From Candidatus Omnitrophota bacterium (lineage in GTDB: Bacteria > Omnitrophota > Gorgyraeia > Gygaellales > Profunditerraquicolaceae), in contig JALNZI010000009.1 of the NCBI GenBank assembly GCA_023229385.1, positions 1 to 47,682 on the forward strand: a DNA stretch of 47,682 nucleotides, given 5' to 3'. Both the position numbers and the translations under genes were made by a program. Below are positions 25,159-34,419 of the stretch, one piece after another (position 1 is the first letter of the stretch; every line of letters begins with the position of its first letter). Below the pieces are notes generated by a model. That model was given only the letters and a program-made list of their open reading frames with translations. It ran no database searches and was not told the DNA's origin.

Positions 25159-28041
25159 ATGGTGATGGTGTTATTTTTTTATGGCCTTGCGTTTATCCTT
25201 ATGGGGTTGGTATTAATTGCCATTTCCCGTAAAGAAGATTTTCTCGGTATTGCGAAGAATTTCTGGGCGCTTGCTATTTTTGGGATAATCCACGGGGTTA
25301 ATTCCTGGGTGAATATGTTTGTTTTAAGAAGAGGGTTCTTTGATTCCGGATTGCCCGCTGCCATTGGCGCTGCTCTTTTGCCCATTTCTTTTACCTTTTT
25401 GCTTATATTTGGAGTGCTGAATATGCGGCAGAGGTGTCCGGAATGCAAATGGTTTAGATATATCCCGGTTGCTTGTTTAATCCCCTGGTTTTTAGCTTTT
25501 GCTACAGGCAAGGGGTTTGTCGTTTCCGGAATAATGGCCCGTTATTTTATATGCATACCTGGAATAGCTATTATTATCTATGATCTGGCCGGTAGATTGG
25601 TTTCGTACAGAAAAGAATTGCCGGTTTTTGTTTTTTTGAGCACGATAATTTTTATATTCGCCAGCGGGCTGTTTGGTTTTGTTTCAGGATTAGTTGTTCC
25701 TGAGGCGAATTTCTTTCCGGCTTCGTTAATAAACTACAATAATTTTATCAGAACATTCGGTTTTCCCATACAGATTATCCGGATATTTACTGCTATTCTT
25801 ACTTCAATCGCGGCCTTTGGAATGACCGGGGTTTTCTATAAGGATAAGATAAAGGTGCGTTTGATCGGAGGTATCCGGCGTAAGGTTTTATTCTTTACAG
25901 TATTATTCAGTTCGATTATTCTAACGGTTAGCATCTTAGCCATGTACTTTTCCGGGGTGTTTACGCTGCGACAGGTTACTTTCAGCCAGCAGCAGGCTAT
26001 TGTGCAGTTAATGGCTAATTCCATAGGGGAAATGATTGATTCCGAAGTAAACGAGTTGGAGAGTTATGTGGCAAACCCGAGTATCTGGGGGGCGGTTATC
26101 AGGGATGCTAACCTTAAATATCCCTCAATGCCTGCTAAAAGCATACCGGGATATTTTGTTAAAATGGATAAGCAATGGAGCCAGTCATCGTCAAAGGGGC
26201 CGGCAGTAGACAGGTATCTTAATACGCTGCTTAGCCTGCGGCTTAAGAAATTCGCTGAAACAAAAGGTAATATCGCTGAGATATTTTTTACTGATAAATA
26301 CGGCGGCCTGGTTGTCGCTTCGACAAAAACAAGCGATTTTTATCAAGCGGATGAGGATTGGTGGCGGAAGACATTTAATAAGGGCAAAGGCAGTATTTTT
26401 ATCGGGGATATGGAATTTGACGAATCCAGCAATAACTGGTCGATCACCATATCGGTTCCAGTATATGATAAGGATGCGCAGGTTGTTGGTGTTTGTAAGG
26501 CAGTTTACAATACCTTGAGGTTTTCGGAAGTAGTTTCTAAATTTGAAATAGGCTCTACTGGCAGGGCGATCCTGTTTGATAATACCGGCGAGCTTATCTG
26601 TCAGAGTGCGCATAGGTTTATGAAAGATAAGAGTTCAGTTTTGGCTGAGTGGAAGGCCATTAATGAATCGCAATCAGAGAAGTCTTTTTTATCGTCAGCT
26701 TATATCCGCCGCGGGGCAAGAAATGTTTTTCTGGCTTCCTGGGCGGTTATTCCATATAAAGGATTATTACAGCAGGGAGTTAAATGGTTTGCCTGTGTTG
26801 AGCAGGATACTAAGGAGATTTTTGCCGGGCAGGAGCTAATCCTTTTATTGTATACCACAATATTATTTGGGATATTGCTGGTTTTATCCACATATTTTAG
26901 TTTTTTATTTGTGCGCCTGTTGATCCGCCCTATTGAGAAAATGCGTTTAGGGATGCGTGAAATTGCCTCGGGAAACCTAAACTACTACCTGAATTTAAGA
27001 AGCGGGGATGAGCTTGAGGATCTCTCGGATTCCTTTAATTTAATGATCGATACCTTGCGTAAGACCCTGGTTTCCAAAGATGCCTTAATCACCGAAGTTT
27101 CCGAACGTAAGCAGGCGGAATGTCTGCTTGAGCAGTCTAAGGATAAATTAGAGGGCAAGGCCCAGGAATTAAATGCCCAGTTGAAACAAACAGAGAAGAC
27201 CCATGAGATAATGATGAGTATGCTGGAAGATAATAATATGATCCGGGAGGCGCTGGAGAAAAGTTTAGCGGAGTTGAAGCAGACGCAGGAGATGATGGTC
27301 CAGGTGGCAAAACTTGGTGCGGTGGGCCAGCTGGCCAGCGGGGTGGCGCATGAAGTTAAGAATCCCCTGGGGATAATCCTGCAGGGGATAAATTATCTGG
27401 AAAATAAAATAGCAGCCAAGGGAGATGATACCCAGGAAGTTCTGGGGATGATGAAAGATGGCATAGTCCGTGCGGATAAAATTATTAACGGTTTGCTTGA
27501 TTTCTCTAAATCCACAAAACTGGATTTTAAACAGGAGGATATAAATTCCGTATTGGAAAGTTCGATTAACTTAGCGCAGGTTTCATCCCGGTTTACAGGG
27601 GTGCAGATCGTCAGGGAAATGGCCAGGCACCTGCCCAAGGTAAAAATTGATAAGAATAAAATGGAGCAGGTTTTTATCAATGTCTTAGTGAATGCAGCCC
27701 AGGCTATGGATAACCAGGGCCTGATTACTATCCGCAGTTATGTCAAGAAACTTCCAAACCCGGAAAGGTCGAGGATTAATAAAGATGTGGATTATTTCGT
27801 TTCTGGTGAAGACGCCCTGATAGTTGAAATTGAGGATACCGGGACAGGGATTTCCGAAGAAAACCTGAAGAAAATATTTGACGCGTTTTTTTCCACTAAA
27901 GGTCCTAAGGGAGGGGCAGGTTTAGGTTTAGGAATATGCTTGAGCATAGTGGATATGCATAAAGGCCTGATTGATGTAGAAAGTCAGTTGGGGAAAGGGA
28001 CCAAAGTAACCATTACCTTAAAGTTAGCCACGGAGGGTTAA
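25159..28041 (+). CDS. membrane histidine kinase with 7TM-like, dCache, HAMP, HisKA and HATPase domains
   Basis: 960 aa. Residues 1-220 hold about seven transmembrane helices; another helix is at about 240-262. A periplasmic dCache domain lies at about 270-560, with a helix at about 560-580, HAMP about 582-635 and a coiled coil about 640-710. HisKA has the phosphoacceptor H731 in GVAHEVKNPLGI. HATPase motifs are NVLVNAAQAM (N box), EDTGTGIS (G1) and GGAGLGLGICLSI (G2). All catalytic elements are present. It precedes three single-domain receivers, the first only one base away, so it probably phosphorylates one or more of them. Confidence 0.92.
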   Translation: MVMVLFFYGLAFILMGLVLIAISRKEDFLGIAKNFWALAIFGIIHGVNSWVNMFVLRRGFFDSGLPAAIGAALLPISFTFLLIFGVLNMRQRCPECKWFRYIPVACLIPWFLAFATGKGFVVSGIMARYFICIPGIAIIIYDLAGRLVSYRKELPVFVFLSTIIFIFASGLFGFVSGLVVPEANFFPASLINYNNFIRTFGFPIQIIRIFTAILTSIAAFGMTGVFYKDKIKVRLIGGIRRKVLFFTVLFSSIILTVSILAMYFSGVFTLRQVTFSQQQAIVQLMANSIGEMIDSEVNELESYVANPSIWGAVIRDANLKYPSMPAKSIPGYFVKMDKQWSQSSSKGPAVDRYLNTLLSLRLKKFAETKGNIAEIFFTDKYGGLVVASTKTSDFYQADEDWWRKTFNKGKGSIFIGDMEFDESSNNWSITISVPVYDKDAQVVGVCKAVYNTLRFSEVVSKFEIGSTGRAILFDNTGELICQSAHRFMKDKSSVLAEWKAINESQSEKSFLSSAYIRRGARNVFLASWAVIPYKGLLQQGVKWFACVEQDTKEIFAGQELILLLYTTILFGILLVLSTYFSFLFVRLLIRPIEKMRLGMREIASGNLNYYLNLRSGDELEDLSDSFNLMIDTLRKTLVSKDALITEVSERKQAECLLEQSKDKLEGKAQELNAQLKQTEKTHEIMMSMLEDNNMIREALEKSLAELKQTQEMMVQVAKLGAVGQLASGVAHEVKNPLGIILQGINYLENKIAAKGDDTQEVLGMMKDGIVRADKIINGLLDFSKSTKLDFKQEDINSVLESSINLAQVSSRFTGVQIVREMARHLPKVKIDKNKMEQVFINVLVNAAQAMDNQGLITIRSYVKKLPNPERSRINKDVDYFVSGEDALIVEIEDTGTGISEENLKKIFDAFFSTKGPKGGAGLGLGICLSIVDMHKGLIDVESQLGKGTKVTITLKLATEG

Positions 28042-28042
28042 A

Positions 28043-28417
28043 ATGGTTAAGAAAATATTAATCATTGACGATGAGATTTATTTTGCTAAGTTAGTAAAGA
28101 TGAATTTGGAGTTAGGCGGTGATTTTAAAGTTGAAATAGCCGTCAAGGGTTATGAGGGGATTAAGCTAGCTGTAAGATTAAAGCCGCATTTGATCCTTTT
28201 GGATTTACTCATGCCTGATATGAACGGACTTCAGGTAATCGAAGAATTGAAAAAAGATTCAAAGACTGCCCGTACTCCTCTGGTTATGCTCAGTGCAAAA
28301 GGTGATGACGCAACCAGGAAAGAAGTTTTAGGCAAGGATGTTGATTTGTTTATAACCAAGCCGATAAGCGCGAAAGATCTGAAAGATAAAATAATTAAGA
28401 TCTTAAAAAGATCTTAA
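28043..28417 (+). CDS. single-domain response regulator 1
   Basis: 124 aa, receiver domain only. Acidic pair D9-D10, phosphoacceptor D54 (LILLDLLMPDMNG), Ser in LVMLSAKG and Lys in FITKPISA. No output domain, so it acts by protein contact (CheY/Spo0F style), perhaps as a relay or a phosphate sink. It begins one base after the kinase stop codon. Closest in design to the decayed receiver at 12-248. Confidence 0.92.
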   Translation: MVKKILIIDDEIYFAKLVKMNLELGGDFKVEIAVKGYEGIKLAVRLKPHLILLDLLMPDMNGLQVIEELKKDSKTARTPLVMLSAKGDDATRKEVLGKDVDLFITKPISAKDLKDKIIKILKRS

Positions 28418-28429
28418 AAGGAGTAGCGG

Positions 28430-28816
28430 ATGCAAAAAAAGAAAATATTAGTCATCGATGATGAAAAAAACCTCTGTATTCTATTGAAGTCAAATCTAGA
28501 AAGTACCGGCGAGTATGAAGTAGCAACCGCTAATTCCGGCGAAGAGGGGCTGGAAAAGGCAAAAAAAACGGATTTTGATTTAGTGATTACGGATTTTAAA
28601 ATGCCGGGATTAAACGGCAGGCAGGTGCTTAACGCGCTTAAAGATATGCGGCCTAATTCTCCGGTCGTGCTTTGTTCTGTTTACCATGATGACCCCAGCA
28701 CGGTTACCGCTTTGGATATAGCCAGGGCCGATGGGATAATTACAAAACCATTTGAACATAAACAGCTTTATAAGACGATAAAGGATATTTTAACCGATAG
28801 TGCAAACGGCAAATAA
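28430..28816 (+). CDS. single-domain response regulator 2
   Basis: 128 aa receiver with D10-D11, phosphoacceptor D55 (LVITDFKMPGLNG), a switch residue Ser in VVLCSVYHDD and Lys in IITKPFEH. The beta4 region (LCSVYHDDPSTVT) differs from the usual SA pattern, so its partner surface may differ from that of its neighbours. Strong RBS AAAAGGAG, 12 nt after receiver 1. Confidence 0.92.
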   Translation: MQKKKILVIDDEKNLCILLKSNLESTGEYEVATANSGEEGLEKAKKTDFDLVITDFKMPGLNGRQVLNALKDMRPNSPVVLCSVYHDDPSTVTALDIARADGIITKPFEHKQLYKTIKDILTDSANGK

Positions 28817-28842
28817 CGCCGGGAAGAAAAAGGAGATGTGGA

Positions 28843-29226
28843 ATGTCTAGTAAGATATTAGTTGTTGATGATGAAGTAGATTTTACCAGGTTGTTGAAAT
28901 CCAATCTTGAAGAGACCGGAAAATTTGAAGTGTTAGCTTTACCCAACGCCAATGATATTATATCTCAGGTTCATGCCTTTAAGCCGGATATTATTTTACT
29001 GGATATTATCATGCCCGGGACCAAGGGGATTGAGGTTTGCGAGATATTGAATAAAGATGTAGTCGGCAAGACCATACCGATTATTATTATTTCCGCGCTG
29101 GCCAAGGATGCGGATAAGTATAAGGCTTATCGGGTTGGGGTAGTGGATTATATGGAGAAACCGATAGAGATAGAACGCCTAGTCGTCAAAATAGATAAGT
29201 ATATACAATTTAAACACGGTGATTAA
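28843..29226 (+). CDS. single-domain response regulator 3
   Basis: 127 aa receiver with D9-D10, phosphoacceptor D54 (IILLDIIMPGTKG), Ser in IIIISALAKD and Lys in YMEKPIEI. RBS AAAAGGAG. Last gene of the two-component cluster; 188 nt without a gene follow before the MoxR operon. Receiver 3 lacks an output domain like the other two. Confidence 0.92.
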   Translation: MSSKILVVDDEVDFTRLLKSNLEETGKFEVLALPNANDIISQVHAFKPDIILLDIIMPGTKGIEVCEILNKDVVGKTIPIIIISALAKDADKYKAYRVGVVDYMEKPIEIERLVVKIDKYIQFKHGD

Positions 29227-29352
29227 GGCGTTTTAGCGAACTGATTTATTCCCCCTTGATTTACAAAACAATCATTAAAATCGAGCAGTAAGTAGTTGTT
29301 TGACAACTTCCGGGTATGTATAAAATTAGATAAAATGCCCAGTATTTTCTTA

Positions 29353-29381
29353 TTGACAAAATATTAAAAAAGTAATAATTT
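29353..29381 (+). promoter_or_regulatory. putative promoter of the MoxR/Bat operon
   Basis: TTGACA at 29353-29358, a 17-bp spacer and TAATTT at 29376-29381, in a very AT-rich stretch just before the RBS AAAGGAGG. A second TTGACA at 29300-29305 with TAAAAT at 29321-29326 (15-bp spacer) is an alternative upstream promoter. Nothing else was found in 29227-29414. Confidence 0.5.
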
Positions 29382-29414
29382 TATACTTATAATTTTTCAA
29401 AAAGGAGGAAAAAT

Positions 29415-30407
29415 ATGAATACCGGCCTTACCGCTATTAACGAGAAAGTCCAGAAAGAAAGTTTATTCGTGCAAAGCCTGATTACTGAAATAGGCAAGGT
29501 TATCGTCGGCCAAAAATACCTGATTGAGAGGCTGTTGGTAGGTTTGTTTGCCAATGGGCATATACTTGTTGAGGGTGTGCCCGGATTAGCCAAGACTTTA
29601 TCGATTAAGACTTTGGCTCAAGTCATCAATACAAAATTCCAAAGGATCCAATTTACCCCAGACCTGTTGCCGGCGGACTTGATTGGTACGCTTATCTATA
29701 ATCCCAAAGACGGGGCATTCTCGACCAAGAAGGGGCCGATATTCTCTAATATTATTTTAGCTGATGAAATAAACCGCGCTCCGGCTAAGGTGCAGAGCGC
29801 CCTGCTTGAAGCTATGCAGGAGAGGCAGGTTACTATCGGGGAAAATACCTTTAAGCTGGATGATCCGTTTTTGGTTATGGCTACCCAGAATCCGATAGAA
29901 CAGGAAGGAACATATCCTCTTCCTGAGGCACAGGTAGACAGGTTTATGCTTAAGATCAATATAACTTATCCCAATATCGAAGAGGAGCACAAGATTTTGA
30001 AGCGTATGGGTTTCACGGATAAAAAGAACGAGGTAAAAACCATTGTCGAGCCGCAGGATATTATCAGGGCGCGCAGCGTGGTGGATGAGGTTTATATGGA
30101 TGAGAAGATCGAGAAATATATCCTGGATATAGTTTTTGCGACAAGAGAGCCGCAGAAATATAAACTTAATGAACTTAGCGGGCTCATACAGTATGGGGCT
30201 AGCCCCAGGGCGACGATTTACCTTGTGCTGGCCTCAAAGGCTTATGCCTTTATCCAGGGCAGGGGTTATGTGACTCCTCAGGATGTAAAGTCTATCGGCC
30301 CGGATGTGTTGCGCCATCGGGTAATTGTAAGCTATGAGGCAGAGGCCGAAGAAAGAAATTCGGATGATATAATTAAAAAAATATTTAACGATATAGAGGT
30401 TCCTTAA
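29415..30407 (+). CDS. moxR: MoxR-family AAA+ ATPase
   Basis: 330 aa. Walker A is GVPGLAKT, Walker B ILADEINRAPAK, sensor 1 MATQNPIEQEGTYPLPEAQVDRF, and the C-terminal lid contains GASPRATIYLV. This is the standard MoxR set; such ATPases act as chaperones for VWA-domain partners. It heads a nine-gene operon with DUF58 and two VWA proteins, the normal company of MoxR. Strong RBS AAAGGAGG. Confidence 0.93.
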   Translation: MNTGLTAINEKVQKESLFVQSLITEIGKVIVGQKYLIERLLVGLFANGHILVEGVPGLAKTLSIKTLAQVINTKFQRIQFTPDLLPADLIGTLIYNPKDGAFSTKKGPIFSNIILADEINRAPAKVQSALLEAMQERQVTIGENTFKLDDPFLVMATQNPIEQEGTYPLPEAQVDRFMLKINITYPNIEEEHKILKRMGFTDKKNEVKTIVEPQDIIRARSVVDEVYMDEKIEKYILDIVFATREPQKYKLNELSGLIQYGASPRATIYLVLASKAYAFIQGRGYVTPQDVKSIGPDVLRHRVIVSYEAEAEERNSDDIIKKIFNDIEVP

Positions 30408-30416
30408 AAGAAAGAT

Positions 30417-31301
30417 ATGATTGCCAAGGAAGTTTTAAAAAATATCCGCCGTATCCAGATAACTACCTCGCGGATGGTTAATGATGTTTTTGCCGGGCAG
30501 TACCAGAGTGTGTTTAAGGGTAAGGGTATGGAATTTGATGAAGTGCGTGAATATCAACCGGGGGATGAAATCCGCTCTATCGACTGGAATGTTACCGCCA
30601 GGATGGGCAATCCTTATATTAAGAAGTTTGTGGAAGAAAGAGAATTGACTGTAATGCTCCTTTTGGATATGTCACCCTCCTCGTTTTTTGGAACCCGTAA
30701 TCAGCTTAAGATGCGGCTGGCAGCCGAGGTTTGCTCGGTACTGGCTTTTGCTGCGATAAAAAATAATGATAAAGTTGGTTTTATCGCCTTTACCGATAAA
30801 ATCGAAAAGTTTATTCCCGCGCGCAAAGGCCTGCGCCATGTCCTGCGGATTATCAGCGAGGCCTTATACTTTAAACCCAAAGGAAAAAAGACCGATATCA
30901 ACGCGGCCTTGGAATATTTAAATAAAATTACTACGCGCAAGACAGTGGTATTTATTATCTCTGATTTTTATTCCCCCGATTTTAAAAAGATGCTTGCGGT
31001 AAGCAATAAACGCCACGATATTGTAGCTATAACCGTAAGCGACCCGAGGGAAATGGAGCTTTTTGATGCGGGAATAGTAAAATTAGAGGATCTGGAAAGC
31101 GGCGAGACTTTTATGGTAGATACTTCGGATATTGCTTTACGCAAGAAATATAACCAGGACGCTAAACAAAGGCAGTCGGAGAGGAAAATGTTGTTTAGCT
31201 CGGTAAACGTGGATACGATTGAGGTGAGGACAGATATGCCTTATACACAGAGTTTGTTCAGGTTCTTTAGGAATAGGGAGAGGAGGTTGAGAACAAGATG
31301 A
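30417..31301 (+). CDS. DUF58 protein with VWA-like fold
   Basis: 294 aa. DUF58 signature VREYQPGDEIRSIDWNVTARMGNPYIKKFVEERE, followed by a VWA-like segment LLLDMSPSSFFG (DxSxS metal-site motif). Soluble, no signal peptide. MoxR and DUF58 are almost always adjacent, the DUF58 protein being the presumed client or adaptor. It is 9 nt after MoxR and overlaps the next gene by ATGA. Confidence 0.92.
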   Translation: MIAKEVLKNIRRIQITTSRMVNDVFAGQYQSVFKGKGMEFDEVREYQPGDEIRSIDWNVTARMGNPYIKKFVEERELTVMLLLDMSPSSFFGTRNQLKMRLAAEVCSVLAFAAIKNNDKVGFIAFTDKIEKFIPARKGLRHVLRIISEALYFKPKGKKTDINAALEYLNKITTRKTVVFIISDFYSPDFKKMLAVSNKRHDIVAITVSDPREMELFDAGIVKLEDLESGETFMVDTSDIALRKKYNQDAKQRQSERKMLFSSVNVDTIEVRTDMPYTQSLFRFFRNRERRLRTR

Positions 31302-32506
31302 AAAAGATTTTTAAGATTATTATTACCTTAGTCATTCTGTTGATGATAGTCGGGTTGTTGTTTATCCGGAATCTTTCCAGTTTTACAAATGATTCCCGGA
31401 AAACTTCCTGGACGGATAAAATGCGCCTTGATTACGCTAATCTGCTGCTTGCCAAAGGCTTAAGCGCCAGCGCGGCGCAGGCATTTGAAGCTTATATAGG
31501 AAAAAGCTGCGCGGATAAAAAAGACCTGGCAAGTATATGTTATAAACTGGGGAATATTTATATTGATCTAAAGGATTATGAGAAGGCCCTGGGTAGTTTC
31601 TATAAAAGCGAATTGCTCGATCCTGAATCCGGATATAAACAGGATATGGACCAGAAGATTGTTAGTGCCCTGGAAAGCCTGGGGCTAAGCCAGCAGGCGC
31701 AATATGAATTAGACAGCCGCACATCGCTTAAGCCGGCTGCTCAAAAGAATGAAAAAGTTGCCGTCAGGATCGGTAAAAGGGAGATTGCAAATGAAGAGAT
31801 TGATAGGGTTATAAACGGGCTTCCTGAGCAGGTCAGAAAGGGGTTAAACAGCGATGATGCTAAATTAAGGTTTGTCCGGGAATATGTGGCTACCGAGGTC
31901 CTTTATGAGAAAGGGAAAAAGCTGGGGCTGGATAAAAATACCAATATTCGCTACGCGGTGGAGGATTTCAGGAAACAGCTCGTTTTGCAGGAATTACTGG
32001 GAGATGAAATAAAGAAAGAATTAAAGGTTACTCCTGAAGATATCGATTTATATTATAAGGCAAATAAGGATAAATATAAGGTTGCCGAAAGAGTTAAGGT
32101 ATCTTTCCTGGAATTGACTGATTCGGCTAAAGAAAGTGAGATATCGGCCAGGCTTAAGCAGGGCAAGGGTGAGAAAATAGGGCAGTGGATTGAGAAGGGC
32201 CAGCCGGTTTTCTTGCCCAATGGAATAGGGGGTTCGACGGAAGCGGCAGAGAGTATTTTTAAGCAGAATAAGGATGAGGTTGTTGGGCCTCTGAAAATTA
32301 AAGATAAACTGTATATGTTTATTGTTAACCAGAAAGAGCCTCAAAGGCAGCAGGAGTTTGAAGAGGTAAGCGAGCAGGTTGAGAGGGAGTACCGCATGCA
32401 GAAGGAGCAGCAGATTATCCAATCTTTCCTGGATAAAGCCATTGAACAGCAGGAAATCGAGATTTTTTATCAGCCCAAAATAGAGAATGAAAAAGTTTCC
32501 AAATAA
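31298..32506 (+). CDS. TPR protein with parvulin-type (PpiC/SurA) foldase domain
   Basis: 402 aa. Single N-terminal transmembrane helix (5-24), then TPR-like repeats at about 45-125 (KLGNIYIDLKDYEKALGSFYKSELLDP), then a SurA-N-like helical region (150-245, EIANEEIDRVINGLPEQVR) and a divergent parvulin-like domain (250-365, VAERVKVSFLELTD, then EVVGPLKIKDKLYMFIVNQKE). It should sit in the periplasm and help fold or assemble the VWA/TPR proteins of this operon or outer-membrane clients. A foldase gene inside a Bat operon is unusual. Confidence 0.82.
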   Translation: MKKIFKIIITLVILLMIVGLLFIRNLSSFTNDSRKTSWTDKMRLDYANLLLAKGLSASAAQAFEAYIGKSCADKKDLASICYKLGNIYIDLKDYEKALGSFYKSELLDPESGYKQDMDQKIVSALESLGLSQQAQYELDSRTSLKPAAQKNEKVAVRIGKREIANEEIDRVINGLPEQVRKGLNSDDAKLRFVREYVATEVLYEKGKKLGLDKNTNIRYAVEDFRKQLVLQELLGDEIKKELKVTPEDIDLYYKANKDKYKVAERVKVSFLELTDSAKESEISARLKQGKGEKIGQWIEKGQPVFLPNGIGGSTEAAESIFKQNKDEVVGPLKIKDKLYMFIVNQKEPQRQQEFEEVSEQVEREYRMQKEQQIIQSFLDKAIEQQEIEIFYQPKIENEKVSK

Positions 32507-33434
32507 GATACCTTTTTTGATTTTAAGTATTTTTCTTGTTGCCGGATTATCTGCCTGTGCCAGAAATAAACAAGGCTCGAGCCTGCCGATTACAGCCAGG
32601 GTTGAGGCGGATAAAAAAATAGTGTCAATAGGGGATAAGATAAAATACGTCATAATCATTGAGAAAGATAAAGATGTTGAGATCGAGCCTTTTGTTTTTG
32701 GCCAGAATTTAGGTAATTTCGCGATTAAAGATTTCGGCTCAAAACAAAACAGGCTTTTTAATAAGGAAAGAATATCTCAATGGTATATCCTGGATACATA
32801 TATTACCGGTAAAGCCATTATTCCTAAAGTCGTAATCAAGTACAGAAAAAATAAAGATAAAGACTGGAGTCAGATTGAGGTTGGCGAGATTTCAATAGAG
32901 GTCAAAAGCATTTTGGATAAAGCCGGTGCAAATATCCAGATGCGGGATATCAAGGGTCCGTTGGGCCTGCCTTCGGCAATAGGAAAATTTTTGATTCCCA
33001 TCGGCCTGTTAATTTTGATTATTTCAGGGTTTCTGGTTTGGTATTTTCTAAAGAAGAATCAAAAAGAACAGTATCAGCCTAAGAAGCCGGCTCATGAAAT
33101 AGCCTATGAACAGCTGGAGGCATTAAGGGCCAAGGATTATATAGGTAAGGGCCTGATCAAAGAGTATTATACGGAGGTTTCAGATATTATCAGGCATTAT
33201 CTTGAGAGCAGATTTAAGCTTAAGGCACCTGAAATGACCACTGAAGAATTCCTGGTGAGTGTCAGGGATGCTTCGGATTTAGCCAGTGAGCATAAAAATC
33301 TGCTCAAGGAATTCCTGCTTTGCTGCGACCTGGTAAAATTCGCTAAATACACCCCATCTGCGAACGAGGTGAATTCTATTTTTTATTCAGCCAAACATTT
33401 TATAGACCAGACAAAAGAAAATGAGCCTGCATAA
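32487..33434 (+). CDS. BatD-like lipoprotein with one transmembrane helix
   Basis: 315 aa. Lipoprotein signal with lipobox LSAC (C24). Residues 30-160 are an Ig-like beta domain (VEADKKIVSIGDKIKYVIIIEKD), followed by a membrane helix at about 167-190 and a cytoplasmic helical tail (HEIAYEQLEALRAKDYIGKGLIKEYYTEVSDIIRHYLESRF, then CCDLVKFAKYTPS). The tail is the DUF4381/BatD C-terminal type. It starts inside the preceding gene. It may be a second BatD-like subunit; the true BatD is at 36306. Confidence 0.8.
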   Translation: MKKFPNKIPFLILSIFLVAGLSACARNKQGSSLPITARVEADKKIVSIGDKIKYVIIIEKDKDVEIEPFVFGQNLGNFAIKDFGSKQNRLFNKERISQWYILDTYITGKAIIPKVVIKYRKNKDKDWSQIEVGEISIEVKSILDKAGANIQMRDIKGPLGLPSAIGKFLIPIGLLILIISGFLVWYFLKKNQKEQYQPKKPAHEIAYEQLEALRAKDYIGKGLIKEYYTEVSDIIRHYLESRFKLKAPEMTTEEFLVSVRDASDLASEHKNLLKEFLLCCDLVKFAKYTPSANEVNSIFYSAKHFIDQTKENEPA

Positions 33435-34419
33435 CCCGTTTGTTTTAATCTTAATCCCGATAGCAATACTATTTTTTCTATATAAACAGAAAAAACAGTC
33501 TTCGGAATCGGGATTTAAATTTTCATCAGGAGAATTAGTCAGCAAGCTAAGAGATTCCTTTAAGTTAAAACTTAGCCAAAACCTGATTTATCTAAGGATG
33601 TTAGCGGTTGTATTGTTGATATTGGCTTTGGCCAGGCCCCAAATTCCGATAGCTGACTCTAAAATACAATCTGAAGGCATAGATATAGTTCTGGCTATTG
33701 ATTGTTCGACAAGTATGCTTGCTGAGGATTTTAAGTTGGGGGGAGGAAGGCAAAATAGGTTAGAGGTGGTTAAAAGCGTGGTTAAGGATTTTATCATGGG
33801 CAGGAGAAATGACCGTATAGCTATCGTAGCTTTTGCCGCCAGGGCGTATACGGTTTGTCCTTTAACCCTGGATTATGGCTGGCTTTTGGATAATTTGGAT
33901 CGGGTTAAAACAGGCATGGTGGAGGATGGAACAGCAATAGGCTCGGGAGTTGCTACTTCGTTAAACCGGCTTAAGGAGAGTAAAGGAAAAAGTAAGGTAG
34001 TTATCTTGCTTACCGACGGCCGTAATAATACGGGAAAGATTTCTCCTTTAACTGCTGCGGAAGCAGCCCAGGCCTTAAAAATTAAAGTTTATACAATTGG
34101 TGCCGGTTCAAAAGGCCCGGTGCCTTATCCGGTGCAGGATTTCTTTGGCAATACCGTATACCAGCCGGTTGAAATTGATATTGATGAGGATACTTTGATG
34201 AAGATTGCGGATATGACCGGAGGAAAGTATTTCCGGGCTACTGATACGGAAAGCCTGCGTAAAATCTATAAAGAGATAGATACCCTTGAAAAGACAGTTA
34301 TCGAGGAAAAAGGGTATTTGGAATACAACGAATTATTCAGTTTATTCTTGATTTTAAGCCTGGTGTTTTTGTTTTTGGATATTGTTTTATCCAATACTAT
34401 ACTGAGGAAGATACCATGA
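33421..34419 (+). CDS. batA: BatA-like VWA membrane protein
   Basis: 332 aa. Two N-terminal hydrophobic segments (about 6-20 and 57-73), a VWA domain with a MIDAS motif (VLAIDCSTSM, then TDGRNNTG) and a C-terminal transmembrane helix (about 305-328). Layout and neighbours match BatA. Overlaps genes on both sides (14 nt and ATGA). Bat proteins form a membrane complex associated with aerotolerance or envelope stress in other bacteria; the exact role is unsettled. Confidence 0.88.
   Translation: MSLHNPFVLILIPIAILFFLYKQKKQSSESGFKFSSGELVSKLRDSFKLKLSQNLIYLRMLAVVLLILALARPQIPIADSKIQSEGIDIVLAIDCSTSMLAEDFKLGGGRQNRLEVVKSVVKDFIMGRRNDRIAIVAFAARAYTVCPLTLDYGWLLDNLDRVKTGMVEDGTAIGSGVATSLNRLKESKGKSKVVILLTDGRNNTGKISPLTAAEAAQALKIKVYTIGAGSKGPVPYPVQDFFGNTVYQPVEIDIDEDTLMKIADMTGGKYFRATDTESLRKIYKEIDTLEKTVIEEKGYLEYNELFSLFLILSLVFLFLDIVLSNTILRKIP

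Noticed and set aside
26191..26613. 140-codon open frame on the - strand
   Set aside because: Antisense to the dCache part of the histidine kinase, no recognisable motif.
32048..32659. 203-codon open frame on the - strand
   Set aside because: It lies across the C-terminus of the TPR-parvulin gene and the start of the lipoprotein gene, both of which have clear domains and coupled starts; its product is leucine-rich without motifs.
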